This document shows, piece after piece, positions 10,222 through 22,860 of a DNA stretch of 64,000 nt. The stretch spans positions 12,958,001 to 13,022,000 of the forward strand of contig NC_003281.10 in NCBI RefSeq assembly GCF_000002985.6, given 5' to 3'. The notes under the pieces are model-generated. The model ran no database searches, was not told the origin of the DNA, and was given only the letters and a program-made list of their open reading frames with translations. The stretch's first letter is position 1; the number at the start of each line of letters is the position of its first letter. The stretch is from Caenorhabditis elegans (taxonomy: Eukaryota > Nematoda > Chromadorea > Rhabditida > Rhabditidae). The position numbers and the translations under genes are program-made.

Positions 10222-13200
10222 TTAAGGCTTCGATTGAAGAGTCTCCAACATCGGATAATGCTCCTTGTACTCCGCAACATGAGCATCCAGCTCATCTCTC
10301 TGACGGCGAAGTCTGAGTGGAAGCTCATCATAAACATCCTCGAACAAATCATGATAATGCGCCTTCTTCCGCTTCTCAGCTGCGGCGAACTCGGTGAGCA
10401 CACGCTTCTTCACCTCTTTCTGCCATTCCATCTCCTTCTCCTCATTCCACCATCCACGTTCCGTGATGTACTTCTTGAAGCGAGTGATCGGATGATCCTT
10501 GTCTCCCCATGTTTGAACTTCATCGGAAGATCGGTAGGCGGTCGAGTCGTCGGATGTTGAATGATGGCCGAGGCGGTAGGTCATGGCCTCGATGAGCACT
10601 GGGCGGTTGGTGAGGGCGACTCGGCGGGCTTCTTTTGTCGCGTTGTAGACGGCGAGAAGGTCGTTTCCATCGACTCTGGAAAAAATTTTGAAATTTTTTG
10701 TTATTTTTTAAATTTCCAATTTTATATTTCAAAAATAGCTCATTTTTCCTCTTTTTAGAAGATAATATTAGATTATATAGATAGAATATTCGCAAGTGCC
10801 GCACAGAAAAATGGGCGGGGCGTAATTTTGCAACCCTGCGGCACGGTTTTTCCTTTATTTTTGATGATTTTTAAAAAATATATTTAGGTATGCAAACAGA
10901 TACTGAACAATCGATCCGTGATTTATTTCTTGCAAAAGAAAAAAGCTGCGTCGCACAGAAAAATGGGCGGGGCGTAGTTTTGCAAGTCTGCGGCGCGCCT
11001 TAAGATTCGATTTTTTTTTCAATTTTTGGCAAAATTAGTCAATTTTCTGAAAATCTACAATTTTCTCTTCTTTTTCGTAATTTTGTTCCACTTTTTCCCG
11101 CGATTTTCTCGTAAAATAAACGGCACGCCGCAGGTTTGCAAAACCTAAGCTCCGCCTCTTTTTCTGTGCGACCACAGAGTTCTGAAAATGCGTATTTCAC
11201 AACATATTTGACGTGATAACATATGTTGTGCAATACGCATTTTCAGAATTCTGTGATCGCACAGAAAAAGGAGCGGAGCCTCGTTTTCGCAAACCTGCGG
11301 CGCACTTTTTTAGGCTGAAATTCTTATTTTGGTGATTTTTTACCGATTAATTGTGGGTTTTTTCTTTAATTTTCGTATATTTTTTTTATATTTTCGAATT
11401 TTTGCCAATTTCACGAGAAAATCGCGAAAAAATGGAGGAAAAAAAGGGAAAAACAAGAGAAAATTGTAAAATTTCAGAAATTACAATTTTTTTTGTCAAA
11501 AAATGATTCAAAATCAAGCAAAATCAAGCCAAAAACTGCAAATTCTTGCGCTCCGCCTCTTTTTCCGTGCGGTGGCACTGCTTTTCAACGAATCCAGTTC
11601 TCTCTACCTAATAGTATGAAGACCATAAGCCGGTCCCTTTCCAGCAATTCCATCTCCTCCATACTGTTCACTAGTCGGCGTAGAAATGGCGTATCCGTTG
11701 TTTCTACAGAAGAAAATAATCGGGCATTTGAGAGTGGCGGCGAAGTTGAACGCTGCGTGAGCATCTCCTTCAGAAGCGGCTCCATCTCCGAAATAGACGA
11801 CTGCGATGCGATTATTATCCTTTTGTTGCTTGAAAGCGTACGCTGAGCCGACGGCTTGTGGAAGTTGAGTGGTCAGTGGAGATGAGATTGTGACAAAGTT
11901 TCGCTCTTTTGTTCCGAAATGCATTGGCATTTGGCGGCCTGAAAATGGAATTTTTGGTTTTTGAAAAAATCTTGGAATTCGAAGACCAGCGGCTGCTGGA
12001 GCTTTTGTTCAAAAATTTTCAAATTTTTTTTTCGGATTTTTAAAAAATTCCACTCAATTTTTCCTTAAAAATCGATTTTTCTTCGAGTTTTTCATCAGAT
12101 TTTTCCTTTTTTTTTAAATTTTTTCGTGATTTTTTTTGTAAAAAAGACAAAAAAAAACGACGCCGCACAGAAAAAGAGGCGGGGCGTAATTTTGCAACCC
12201 TGCGGCACGATTTTTCGAGACCCGAAGAACTCGGGGGATGTCCAATTGGGGGGATTACCAACTCGGGGGATTGGCCCCGCCCACAGAACCGTGGCTTGCA
12301 ATACGCCCATTTCTGCAACTGCCGCACGGTTTTAAAAATATTTTTTCTTGTTATTTCTCGCTCTATTAATAAAAATACAGTTTTAAAACCGTGCGGCAGT
12401 TGCAGAAATGGGTGTATTGCAAGCCACGGTTCTGTGGGCGGGGCCAATCCCCCGAGTTGGTAATCCCCCCAATTGGACATCCCCCGAGTTCTTCGGGTCT
12501 CGATTTTTCCTGGCTTTTTGATGATTTTTTTTCAAATTTTTTGGATAAATCGATTCGTGATTTTTTTGCAAAAAAAGCGCCGCCGCACAAAAAAAGAGGC
12601 GTGGCGTAATTTTGCAACCCTGCGGCACGGTTTTTCCTCCTTTTTCAATGGTTTTTTTCAAAATTTTTTTGAGAAATCGATTCGTGATTTTTTTTTGAAA
12701 AAAAATAGCGCGGCACAGAAAAAGGGGTGGAGCGTAATTTTTCAACCCTGCGGCACGGTTTTCCTCTTTTTTTGATGATTTTTTTCAAAATTTTTTAGAT
12801 AAATCGATTCGTGATTTTTTTTTTGCAAAAAAAAGCGCCGCCGCACAGAAAAAGATGCGGAGCGTAATTTTGCAACCCTGCGGCACGGTTTTTCCTCCTT
12901 TTTCAATGATTTTTTCCAAAAATTCACAATTTTTCTTATTTTCTTTTTTTAAGTAAAAATGTTACCTAATTCGCACAATCTTATGAGTAGTAAATTGAAT
13001 AATATTTTCAAGAAATATTGTAAATTTTCGGAGAAAAAAGGAAAAATCAACAAAAAAGAGGAAAAACCGTGCCACGTCGTTGCAAAATTACGCCCCACCT
13101 CTTTTTCTGTGCGGCACAGTTTTTTTTTGCAAAATTCGGGAATCGAAGTGAAGAAAAATTGAAAAAAAAACGGAAAAATAGGTTGACTTTCTCCAGAAAT

Positions 13201-13820
13201 ATCGATTTTTTAAAAGCAAAATCAAGGTTTTTCTCGGACCTTTTCCCAAGTCATCCGCATTTCCATAGCACTGATTCATGAAATTCTCCATAGTATATCC
13301 TCTCCACAGCAGGACCCCGGCTTCACGATATTGTCCATAAATCAGATCCTGTGGCTCGAGAGCGGCGGCACTTCCGACATGATTTCCTTCTTCTCCGAAG
13401 CTTGTCATATAAAACGAGATGCGTCCTTGACGCTGCGAATCATACAGGATCCGATCCATAATATTCAGCTGTGTCATCGTTTTGTACATTTTCAGCGAAG
13501 TTTGCTCGTCGAAATTTGGGTCCTGCGACTTGTCGATGACGTCACCGACGGCGTTGGTGACTCTGTAGATTGGCAGTGCTGGCGTGTCGTCGGCGTTCAC
13601 GATTTCTAGTTTTTCAGTGAAAGCGGCCTGAAAAAAGTGAAGTTTAGTATTTTAAATGGGGAAAAAATAGAAAAATAATAAATTAAGAATAAATTACTTT
13701 TCTATGGCCCAAATACTTTGAGCTGTACTCGCTGAGCCGGAAAGCGTCTCCTTCAACGGTAGAAGCCATGCTTCTGACGGTTGCCACCCGTCTCGAGGCG
13801 TTGAGAAGTGCTCTGTGCAT
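10222..13820 (-). CDS. bckd-1A: Branched-chain 2-oxoacid dehydrogenase E1 subunit alpha, mitochondrial
   Basis: Four exons: 13820-13698, 13627-13240, 11938-11608 and 10675-10222 (1,296 nt, 431 residues, stop included in the last exon). The product decarboxylates the 2-keto acids of leucine, isoleucine and valine with thiamine diphosphate as half of the E1 heterotetramer in the mitochondrial matrix. The first 20 residues ([18 protein letters not shown]) are basic and serine-rich, fitting a presequence. Family landmarks: [27 protein letters not shown], the cofactor motif [16 protein letters not shown] ... FFCRNN, and the loop [16 protein letters not shown], which in mammals carries the regulatory kinase serines. 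Length equals the family norm. The ATG follows CTTCAG directly, so the mRNA is probably trans-spliced. Introns 2 and 3 (1.3 and 0.9 kb) are filled with family I and J repeats. I recall the C. elegans gene as Y39E4A.3. Confidence 0.95.
10798..11580. repeat. Family I repeat cluster in bckd-1A intron 3
   Basis: Copies of the unit containing GCACAGAAAAATGGGCGGGGCGTA, GCAA and a GCGGCACG block occur near 10,802, 10,955 and 11,258 in one orientation and near 11,120 in the other. The alternation of orientation makes several short hairpins. Confidence 0.7.
11177..11265. repeat. Short near-perfect palindrome, family B type
   Basis: From AGTTCTGAAAATGCGTATTT to its reverse complement ending in CAGAATTCT, with the centre near 11,220. 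The arms are about 40 bp and only a few bases separate them. It is a miniature of the 360-bp family B fold-backs, nested in family I copies. Confidence 0.7.
12150..13120. repeat. Family I tandem-like copies in bckd-1A intron 2
   Basis: At least four same-orientation units (about 12,165, 12,583, 12,713 and 12,838) each read CGCACAGAAAAAGAGGCGGG with small changes, then GCGTAATTTTGCAACCCTGC, then TTTTTCCTC and a poly-T linker with AAATCGATTCGTGA. A reversed copy sits at about 13,065. The spacing of 125-130 bp between the last three suggests local tandem duplication. Confidence 0.75.
12217..12507. repeat. Family J hairpin: 120-bp inverted repeat
   Basis: The left arm (about 12,217-12,335) contains CCCGAAGAACTCGGGGGATG, GGCCCCGCCCACAGAACCG and CTGCCGCACGGTTTTAAAA. 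The right arm (12,383-12,507) is its almost exact reverse complement. The spacer is about 50 bp of AT-rich DNA. Arm identity is higher than in the surrounding repeats, so this copy is comparatively young. Confidence 0.8.
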
Positions 13821-14683
13821 CTGAAGGGAATAAGGAATTAAAATTTTTGAATTAAAAATATTTTTTTGAATTTTTTCAACAAAAAAGATACAATAAAACG
13901 TGGCAAATAGTCTATTGAATTTGCCACAAAAAAAATGCAAAAAAATGCAAAAAACCTGTGGAAAAATCACCAGCCACAGAAAAAAGTCCGCAAAATGTCG
14001 TCAAATGTGGTGTATTGACGACACTTTGTGTCACTTTTCATGTGTTTCAATCACTTTCAGTGATAAGAGCTGAGAGATATTTGGCGGAAAATCGATAAAA
14101 ATCAAACAACTAACAATCGGCAGAGTTTGCAACAAAAATCTGAGCCGGTTCTCTTATTCTCTTGAAAAATCTACAGTAACCTAGCAGAAGTTTAGAGGCC
14201 TAGGTTTTTTCTTTCGAAAGCTTTCTAATAAATTCATTGACTTTACAATGAAATTGATAAAAAATAAATCGTTATTTCATCGAAAAAACTCTAAAAATCC
14301 ACAGTACTCCTTAAAGGCGCATACCCGTTTTTATTTCACAAGAACTTGTCGCGGTGAGACCTTTTTGCTCAAAAATCTTTTTAAAAAAACGAACCATTTG
14401 ATGATTTCCCCAGGGAAAACGCGTGTTTCTTCGGCGAAAGACAGAACAAGAAATTGGATTTTCTAATCTTTTTCCAGAAAACAGGGCGACACGGGAAACT
14501 GAATTTAAAAAAATTTAAATTATTGATTTTCTTTAGATTAGAGAAAAAATTAATCATTTCTCGATTTCTATTCATTTCGAACGAAAACAGCAATTTATTA
14601 TCGGTAAGAACTTTTGAATTTCGACTGAAAATGTGATTTTTTCATTGAAATTCTGCAGATTATAAAACAAAAATATTGCAATT

Positions 14684-15100
14684 TGTAAGGATTCCCACCC
14701 TTTTCACTTCACATTTTACATAAATAAATACTAATTTATTTGCCTTTAAATTCTCTCTGATAATTTACAGAAAGAACGGACGAAATCGGTCGAGGACAAC
14801 GATTTCTACAGCGAAGGCAATCCGCGAGGAGGAGAAACTCCAGTTCAAACCGCCGCCAAGCTACAGAAGGTCGCCTTGTCGCGCCGAGACCCGTCGTCGT
14901 TAAAGGCTGCGCCTTTAACCCGGAATGCCTATATAAGGAGAGGACGACGCTCATTTGTGATCATTTATTAACTCTTTAACCCGTTACTTGTCGTTTTCCC
15001 TTTTCTCTCGTTTACTCTGTTTCGACGATGCAATTCGTCTGTTCCCTTTTACTTAATAAACCCTTATAAGATCGATCAGTGTGCGTGAGTGGCAGTTACA
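14684..15100. mobile_element. Possible solo LTR of a retrotransposon
   Basis: About 417 bp bounded by TGTAA and TTACA, with a TATATAAGG box near 14,931, a downstream CT-rich stretch and AATAAA near 15,054, the order expected in an LTR promoter/polyadenylation unit. Base composition differs sharply from the flanks (long CG-containing blocks around 14,760-14,930). After the right end comes a short ATG ORF (MSEEDDHDVETALMVNL) that stops at once. I find no target duplication and no reverse-transcriptase ORF nearby, so this is at best an isolated remnant. Confidence 0.4.
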
Positions 15101-15821
15101 TCCTATACCTTTATTAATTATGAGCGAAGAAGATGATCACGACGTGGAGACTGCACTGATGGTGAACCTGTAATTACAGGAAGACGGGGACGATTCGAAA
15201 CATTTTTCTATGGAATTGATGTCTGTTGTTCGTGGATTCCGGTTGGTTGGGACCAGGGCTGGGACTTTTTCGTTTTCGCGTTTTCGTTTTTTCGTTGTTT
15301 TCGGGGTTTTGACGAAAACGAATTTTTTCGTTTTCGTTTTCGAAAATGTTCGAAAAACGAAAATAAAACGACTTTATTTAATTCTGGTATTTTTTCCACT
15401 TTCTTTCGAAGTTTCGCCGAAATTTTGAAAAATCAATTATTTTCTGCTAAGACTCAGAACTGAAGATAAACTTTAAAAACAAAAAAAGCAACAGTTTTCA
15501 GTTTTGGAAAACAATTAAAATACTCTTTTGCGTAACAATAGATTCATTCATTTTAAGACAGGAAGTTTCTTTGTTCTGAGCTCCAATGTTGGGCTATCTT
15601 ATTGAATGCACCGAATTTGGCTAAAAATTCATTCAAGCAACAAGTAAAACATATTTCCACAGTATCTAATAAATTTTTGATGATTTTTGCTTCAAAAAAT
15701 GCAAAGTAAACTCAAAATCAGAAATACCACAAAAGAAAAGCGTGAAAAATCCCCGTGATTTTTCAATTTTGGCGTGATAGACCAATCAGCGATTCGCTCC
15801 GCCCATTTTTGAACCAATCAG

Positions 15822-17108
15822 ATGGCAGCTCTAATTTTGGAGGGAATTCAAACAAAAATCGCAATTTTTTATTTTTTTTTTGTGGTTTTTTTCTGAATTT
15901 CAGACTTTCCATTTTTCAGACCGCATACTTCATCTTCATGATCCTCATCCACTGTTTTCTCAACTTTTTTTCTTTGAAGAATTTCTGGAATGATGAAAAA
16001 ATATATTTTAAAATGTGACTGTTTCGGATTTCATTCATTTTATTTACTTTGTGTCAATTCTTCTCGCTTTTATGTCAGTTGGGTTTCAAATCATTGGGTT
16101 GCTGTATTTTAGTGTGCTGCTGGTTCCGCTGTTCTTGTTCAGTGTAAGCACGTGCTCGCTGGCTGTCTCAAAATTCACGTTTTCTCGCGGACGAGAAAAC
16201 TTGAGAAATGTGAGAAAATGGCCTAGAAAATCCTGGAAGAGGAGAATTCCTCGTCCACAGCCAAAATAGAGTGTGAAAGAAGAGACGCAGACGGCAAAAC
16301 GGTTATTCTTGGCGTTTTTCACGTCCAGAGAAAAAAGTAGAATCTGCGTCTCTCACGCCCAATGGATAGCGAGAGTTGGCGCCAACGTGAATTCTCAATG
16401 AGGTGCGTTTGCTTCAAAATTATGCAAAAGGACAGCCAGCGACCACGTGTGTAAGTGGGATCACACACACACAAAGAGAATGTGTACTGCGCAACATATC
16501 TGACGCGCAAAATATCTCGTGCACGTGGTGTCAGAAAGGCTCATCGCGGTTTGATCTACAAAAAATGCGGGAATTTTTTCCTAGAAAAATTGTGACGTCA
16601 GCATACTCTCAACCATGCGAAATCAGATGAGATACCTGCGTCTCTTCTCCCGCATTTTTCGTAGATCAAATCGAAATGGGACTTTCTGACTCCATGTGCT
16701 CGTGGTGAAAACTACAGTAATTCTTCAAATGGCTACTGTAGCGCTTTCAATTTTCCTCCACTTCTTCGGCTTTAAAGGAGGGTTTTTCCACGCGTGACGG
16801 GACCAGTAGCCATTTAAACAGGATTACTGTAGTTTTCGCTACGAGATATTTTGCTCGTCAAATATGTTGTGCAATACGCGCTCTCAGAATTTTGTCGAAT
16901 TTTTTATCCAAACTTTTCAATCATAATTTTTTAATATTTTCAGATCCTCGAGCCCATGTCATCTCCAAAACCCGAACCATCGACTGTGACGTCACCGCCT
17001 CGTTACAGCTACTGGGAACGAACGTACGGAGGGCTCGGAGATGTCTGTCAATTCACCAACAACTGCAAAAAGTCACTAGGAATTTTTATGGAACTGGGTA
17101 TGAAATGA
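15822..17108 (+). CDS. Candidate small membrane protein, incompletely resolved
   Basis: Two exons are well supported: 16079-16143 (acceptor TTTTATGTCAG, donor GTAAGC) encoding the hydrophobic GFQIIGLLYFSVLLVPLF, and 16944-17108 (acceptor TATTTTCAG) encoding 54 residues, ILEPMSSPKPEPSTVTSPP onward with YWERTYGG and two cysteines, ending GIFMELGMK and TGA. They join in phase 0. The upstream part is less sure: an ATG at 15822 opens MAALILEGIQTKIAIFYFFF, followed by a 38-bp putative intron and a hydrophobic exon from 15920 (TAYFIFMILIH). That exon needs a weak donor (GTTTTC at 15954) to stay in frame. The likely product is a short protein with two to three membrane helices and a Pro/Ser-rich tail. 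Family unknown. It converges on the RMND1-like gene. Confidence 0.4.
16480..16900. repeat. Composite of family C and family B fold-backs
   Basis: Family C arms (GGTTTGATCTACAAAAAATG at 16,547 and its complement near 16,664) surround a GACGTCAGCA segment. They are followed by family B arms with CTACAGTAATTCTTCAAATG (16,713) and the complement up to 16,890. The block lies in the intron before the last exon of the 15.8-17.1 kb candidate gene. Confidence 0.65.
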
Positions 17109-17241
17109 AATTGTTGTGAAATGAATTACACGTAGAAAATGGAGATTTCCATGGGAAACAGGGGGGAAAATGAACACTAAATTGCATATATATCTGGGCA
17201 AAAAATCTAAAAAATCGAATTTAAAATTAATCTAGATTAAG

Positions 17242-19862
17242 CTAGTTTCCTTCATTCCTGAGCTGCTGAGCTTTCGAAGAATCCGGCACAATCATCACAC
17301 TTTTCGGCGTTTTGTCTGCAAAATGGAAGACGTCGAAGATGACCTCGATGACGATGAGCACGATGATCATCCACTCCAGATGGGATGCGTGGCGAAGGGC
17401 GATCGTGTTGTCGACCATCTTCACGAGCTCCTCACAGTAGTCGAGCCGCTTGTTGAGGAGACTGGAAACAAAATTTTTAAATGGAAATCGGGACAAAAAA
17501 TTTGTATTTTTTTTTTTGAAAATTGGAAAACAAATTTTTAATGAAAATTTAAAAAAAAATTGGAAAAAGATTTTTTAACGAAAACTTGTATTAAAAATCT
17601 TTTTCTTTTTTTTTTGAAAATTAGGAAATATGACTTTTCTGGAAAATTAAGAAAAAAATTTTTTTAAAGTAAAAATATTGAAACTTATTTCCCGAAAACT
17701 AATTTTTTTTTTGAAAATTAAAAAAGTGTTTGTTGAAAATTTTTAAAATTAATTTTGATAATTTCGATTTTCCGGAAAATCGAAAAATTACAGGAATTTG
17801 AATTTTGAGATTTTTTAACGCAAAAATACAATTTACCGGTTTCGGCTTTTTTTTTGAAATTTTTCATCGAAACTTTTCAATTTTTTAAGAGAAATTCGAA
17901 AAATTACCCAAAATTCAATTTTTTATAAAATTTTGTTCAAGTTGCTGAAAAAATCACTTTTTTTCTAAAAAATAAAAGAAATCAAACTTTTGAAGCTATA
18001 TTTAAAAAATTCGATCATTTTTTTTTCGAAAAATGAAGAAAATTTAAAAATTTAAAGCTAATTTTCAGATTAATCGATTTTTTTCTCTAAATATCGCAGT
18101 TTTTCGTAAAATCGGATTACAAAAATCCGAAATTTCTGTGAATCATGTTCTGGCTCTAGATTTTTCGATTTTTACGTAAAAAAAACCAAAAAATTCTGAT
18201 ATGTATCGAAAAACTCATAAATTTTTCGATTTTTTTTCATGTTTTTAGCAAAAAAACTTCTATCGAATTCAGTGTGCGCCTTTTTTGGAATATATTTTAA
18301 AAAAAAAACAAAATTTTTTAAAGGCGCACACTCTTTTTAATTTGAATTTTTTTCGCGATTTTTTCAGATTCCTAACCCTATCCGTCTGTCTAGTGAGAAA
18401 TGGCGTCCCGTCATCGTATAATATTTCTCCAATTCAGGTCGTTCCCAATAGAAATCCTTATTCAACAGGGTACAATCAAGATTAATCGAGTGTCGAAGAG
18501 CTGCGAATTCTCCGGATCTCATGAGAGCCTGCTTCCGGCTCCACGGAATCTTTCCCAGAGTTAGCGATTTTGTAGTGTTGGAGAGTGGCTCCGCAAGATT
18601 GTTTAGAAGACTTTCCCAGACTCCGATTTTCACGGAAGCAGCGAATCCCTGACTGAGTGCAAATCGCTCTAAAATTGCTTCGTTCGAGCCGTGGAAGGCG
18701 TCCAAATGTTTTCCCGAGAGGTAGAAACGATCTTGACGAATGGTGGATCCTGTAGACCTGGAAATAATAATTTTCTTTTTTAATACTTTTGAGTTTTTCT
18801 TAATTTTAAAGTTTCTGCTGGAAAATGTCATTTTATTTTTCTTTTTTTTTTGAGTTAAAAATTGCAAATTTTGCAAAAAAAAAAGAGGAAAAACCATGCC
18901 GCAGGGTTGCAAAATGACGCCCCGCCTCTATATCTGTGCGGCGCCGTTTTGTTTTGCAAATTTCGCTTATATTAATAAAAAATTGTAAATTTTTGAATTT
19001 TTGTCGAGTTTTTCCTAATTTTGAAGCTTCTATTGGAGAAAATTATCTAAATTTTCTTTTTTGAACAAAAAAAGTGAATTTTGCAACAAAAAAGCAGTGT
19101 CGCACAGAAAAAGAGGCGGGGCGTAATTTTGCAACCCTGCGGCACGGTTTTTACTTACTTTCTTTTTTTGAATGAAATGTTATCCAATTTGATTATCATA
19201 AGGTTGTGAGGCTAAAACTCAAATTTAAAAAAAAAGAAGTAAAAACCGTGCCACAGGGTTGCGAAATTACGCCCGCCTCTATTTCTGTGCGGCGCCGTTT
19301 TTTTTTTGCAAATTTGACGATTTCAAGAGAAAACGTACTGCTCTGAAAATTTATAGAACATTCTATCCTGCTCATCCATCACAATCATCGAGTCATATGG
19401 AGCATCTGCGTATCGTTCGAGCTCCCGTAGAATATGCGATCGCTGACTAGAATCAACGTTCCAAAAAACGACAACTCCATCTCGAAACACGAAAATTTCA
19501 CTGAGTTCGCCTGGATTGATGGTATATTCCAGTTTTTTGACAAAGTGCAAGCTGTCATCCGCGTCCTCGTCGATTGCAGTTATATTATACATTCCATTGA
19601 GCTGTGCATCCATGATGACCTCATTGAGGTTCAGTGATTCTGAAAGTGCCATGGCGACGACTGAAGGTTCTCGTAGGGATTTTGGAACAACCGATGAAGC
19701 AACTGGGCGTCTCTTCTTCATCTTTCTAACTTGAACCCGTTCCAGATTAATTATCTCTTTGGGCTGGGTCTCGCTCCGCAGAAGTGCTGTGAATGAGAAC
19801 TGGCGCCTGGCTGGACCCGGCTTTGTAGCTACTAGAGCTCCCCGAAGTATTGATTTGAGCAT
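17242..19862 (-). CDS. RMND1/DUF155 family mitochondrial protein
   Basis: Three exons: 19862-19339, 18757-18377 and 17461-17242 (1,125 nt, 374 residues). The start MLKSILRGALVATKPGPARR is a typical mitochondrial presequence. The central part (LNEVIMDAQLNG ... EIFVFRDGVVVFWNV) and the later DRFYLSG, FALSQGFAASVKI and LRHSINLD blocks match the RMD1/RMND1 (DUF155) family. The C terminus is LEWMIIVLIVIEVIFDV, the family's inner-membrane helix. Human RMND1 supports mitochondrial translation; the same role is inferred here. The ATG follows ACAG directly and lies about 110 bp after the ubq-2 AATAAA, the geometry of a downstream operon gene that receives SL2. Both introns carry family I repeats or poly-A/T runs. 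The exon 2-3 join (ATAGG to TCTCCTC) is inferred from phase and homology. Confidence 0.85.
18885..19305. repeat. Family I repeats in alternating orientation
   Basis: Three copies lie near 18,885-18,950 (reverse), 19,100-19,150 (forward) and 19,240-19,305 (reverse), in intron 1 of the RMND1-like gene. They carry the AGAGGCGGGGCGTAATTTTG block seen in bckd-1A introns. Confidence 0.7.
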
Positions 19863-19972
19863 CTGTATTTTATAATGATTCTTTGTTACCATGTACAAAT
19901 CTCATTCCAAAAATCCAATATTTACGAAATTTACGTTTTGCACAAATAGCGACATTCAATTAAAATTAACGA

Positions 19973-19978
19973 TTTATT
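19973..19978 (-). terminator. Polyadenylation signal AATAAA of ubq-2
   Basis: AATAAA on the minus strand, 31 bp after the ubq-2 stop codon and about 110 bp before the trans-splice acceptor of the next gene. Confidence 0.75.
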
Positions 19979-20008
19979 TGCCAACACATGGACTGGAACG
20001 AGTGAAGA

Positions 20009-21174
<1,166 letters not shown>

Positions 21175-22112
21175 ATGCCAGGCGCTGACTACAGTGCTGT
21201 AAAAGGTGGTGGATTGAAATTAAAAGCCGGAAAAAAGAATTTGTAAGTGACATATTCAAGTTTAAAGTGTATAAAATCCTCCATTAATTCACTCGTTGCA
21301 GATTCAAAGTGGGAAAGGAGAAAAAGAAGAAGAACAAAGACGACAAGGAGAAAATCGATCCAGACACCGTCGAAAATGGTGGTTGGCGCAAAATTGCCGA
21401 TGAATTCGATATGAAAGGAGGAACCAACGTCGCCATCGAAGTTGCCAGTGGAGCCGGCTCAACGCGAACTTATGTCGCTGCAATGGACAACGGAAAATTC
21501 ACAATTGGATTTCCACATCCGGAGGGAGAAGGCCCGAATCCTGAGGAAATTTTCGCGCTCGTCAAAACTCCAGACGATAGTAAAATCAGTTTGAAGACAG
21601 GATTCGGAAGATATGTTGGAGTGGACAGCGAATATCAATTGGTTGCCATGGCTGAAGCTATTGGATCCCGCGAGCAATTCGTGTTGGTTTTCCAGGAGGG
21701 AAAAACCGCGTTCCAAGCCGTCTCCTCACCACTTTTCCTCTCTACAGTTCCAAATAAAGAGGGGCATATTTATGTGGCTAGTAGAACCGCTACGGAGAAT
21801 GAAATGGTTAATGTAAGTGCTAATTTAGATATAAATAGATAAAATCCGATTAAATTCAATTTCCAGATCCGTACAGACGCTATACAAGAAGGCCCAGTCG
21901 ATTGGAGATCTGTGGAAGACCGCAAAAACGCTCGGGAGTGTGAGACGGCCTACGTGAAGATGTATCAGCACTCGAAGGTTGATCTCAAGAACCGACATAT
22001 TGCGATTGACGTGAAGGACAAGAAAGGAGTTAAGAAAGCGCAGGCCGACGGAAGTGCACACGAGCTGCTGCTGGACAGACGGATGAAAATGAAATCTGAT
22101 CGATATTGTTAA
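21175..22112 (+). CDS. frg-1: FRG1 homologue, actin-bundling/nuclear RNA-associated protein
   Basis: Three exons: 21175-21242, 21302-21812 and 21867-22112 (825 nt, 274 residues). It begins MPGADYSAVKGGGLKLKAGK, followed by a lysine-rich putative nuclear signal (KEKKKKNKDDKEK), then GGWRKIADEFDMKGGTNVAI, GFGRYVGVD and EQFVLVFQEGKTAFQA, which follow the FRG1 fascin-like beta-trefoil. It ends in basic segments including LLDRRMKMKSDRYC. FRG1 (FSHD region gene 1) is a nuclear/nucleolar, muscle-linked protein; worm FRG-1 was reported to bundle actin (recalled, not shown here). Length is close to the roughly 260 residues of vertebrate FRG1. Splice sites are all consensus (GTAAGT donors). AATAAA lies 33 bp after the stop. 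Recalled locus ZK1010.3. Confidence 0.95.
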
Positions 22113-22144
22113 TAATCTTCACTTGTATTTGTTCTGTAAAATTC

Positions 22145-22150
22145 AATAAA
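22145..22150 (+). terminator. Polyadenylation signal AATAAA of frg-1
   Basis: AATAAA about 33 bp downstream of the frg-1 stop codon. Confidence 0.75.
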
Positions 22151-22190
22151 TTCTCTAATAATTATTCTTTTACTTTCTTTTTTTGTTTAA

Positions 22191-22860
22191 GGATGGAGTA
22201 TCGTCAATGGGGAAATTGCTTTAAAATACTCTTATAAGAGCTCTTATAGGGCCACCAAAAATCTCAGTTTTCACTATTTGAATTACCGCCAATTAAGTTT
22301 GTTCGACGGGGCGCGCTTGCATTATTTTTAAAATTTAATCTTATTTATTCTCGTTATTTGACTGATTTCCTTTATTACTTGTGTATTTTTATTGGAAAAA
22401 GAGAGAAAAATGCAAGATAAATGAAAATTGTTCATTAAAACATCACTGAAAATGCGTAAAACTATAAAATTATGAGTTCCGACGACAACAAGTCTGAAAT
22501 TAGCATTTTTCACACAAGTTTTACCAATTTTCAGTGATTTTTTAATGAACGATTTGCATTTTTCTCTCTTTTTTTAGATAAAAATACACAAATAATGAAG
22601 GAAATCAGTCAAATAACGAGAATAAATAAAAATTAATTAACTAAAATAATGCAAGCGCGCTCCATCGAACAAATCCAATTGGCGGAAATTCAAATAGGAA
22701 TTAGGGGGAAAACTGAGATTTTTCTAATTTTCAAAAAATCATATAAAATCTAGAACATTTTTTTGATTTTTTTTTTAATCATGATATTCGGTCATTGTGA
22801 CCCAATTTTGTGACTTTTTGTGACGTTTCAAAGCAATTTTCCCACTGAATTCAGCTTCAG
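22191..22860. repeat. Family H fold-back element
   Basis: Starts AGGATGGAGTATCGTCAATG and GGGAAATTGC, and ends near TTTCAAAGCAATTTTCCCACTG. Inverted blocks inside include TTCGACGGGGCGCGCTTGCA (22,301) against TGCAAGCGCGCTCCATCGAA (22,648). A second, better preserved copy is at 54.4-55.2 kb. It fills the gap between frg-1 and the next promoter. Confidence 0.7.
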
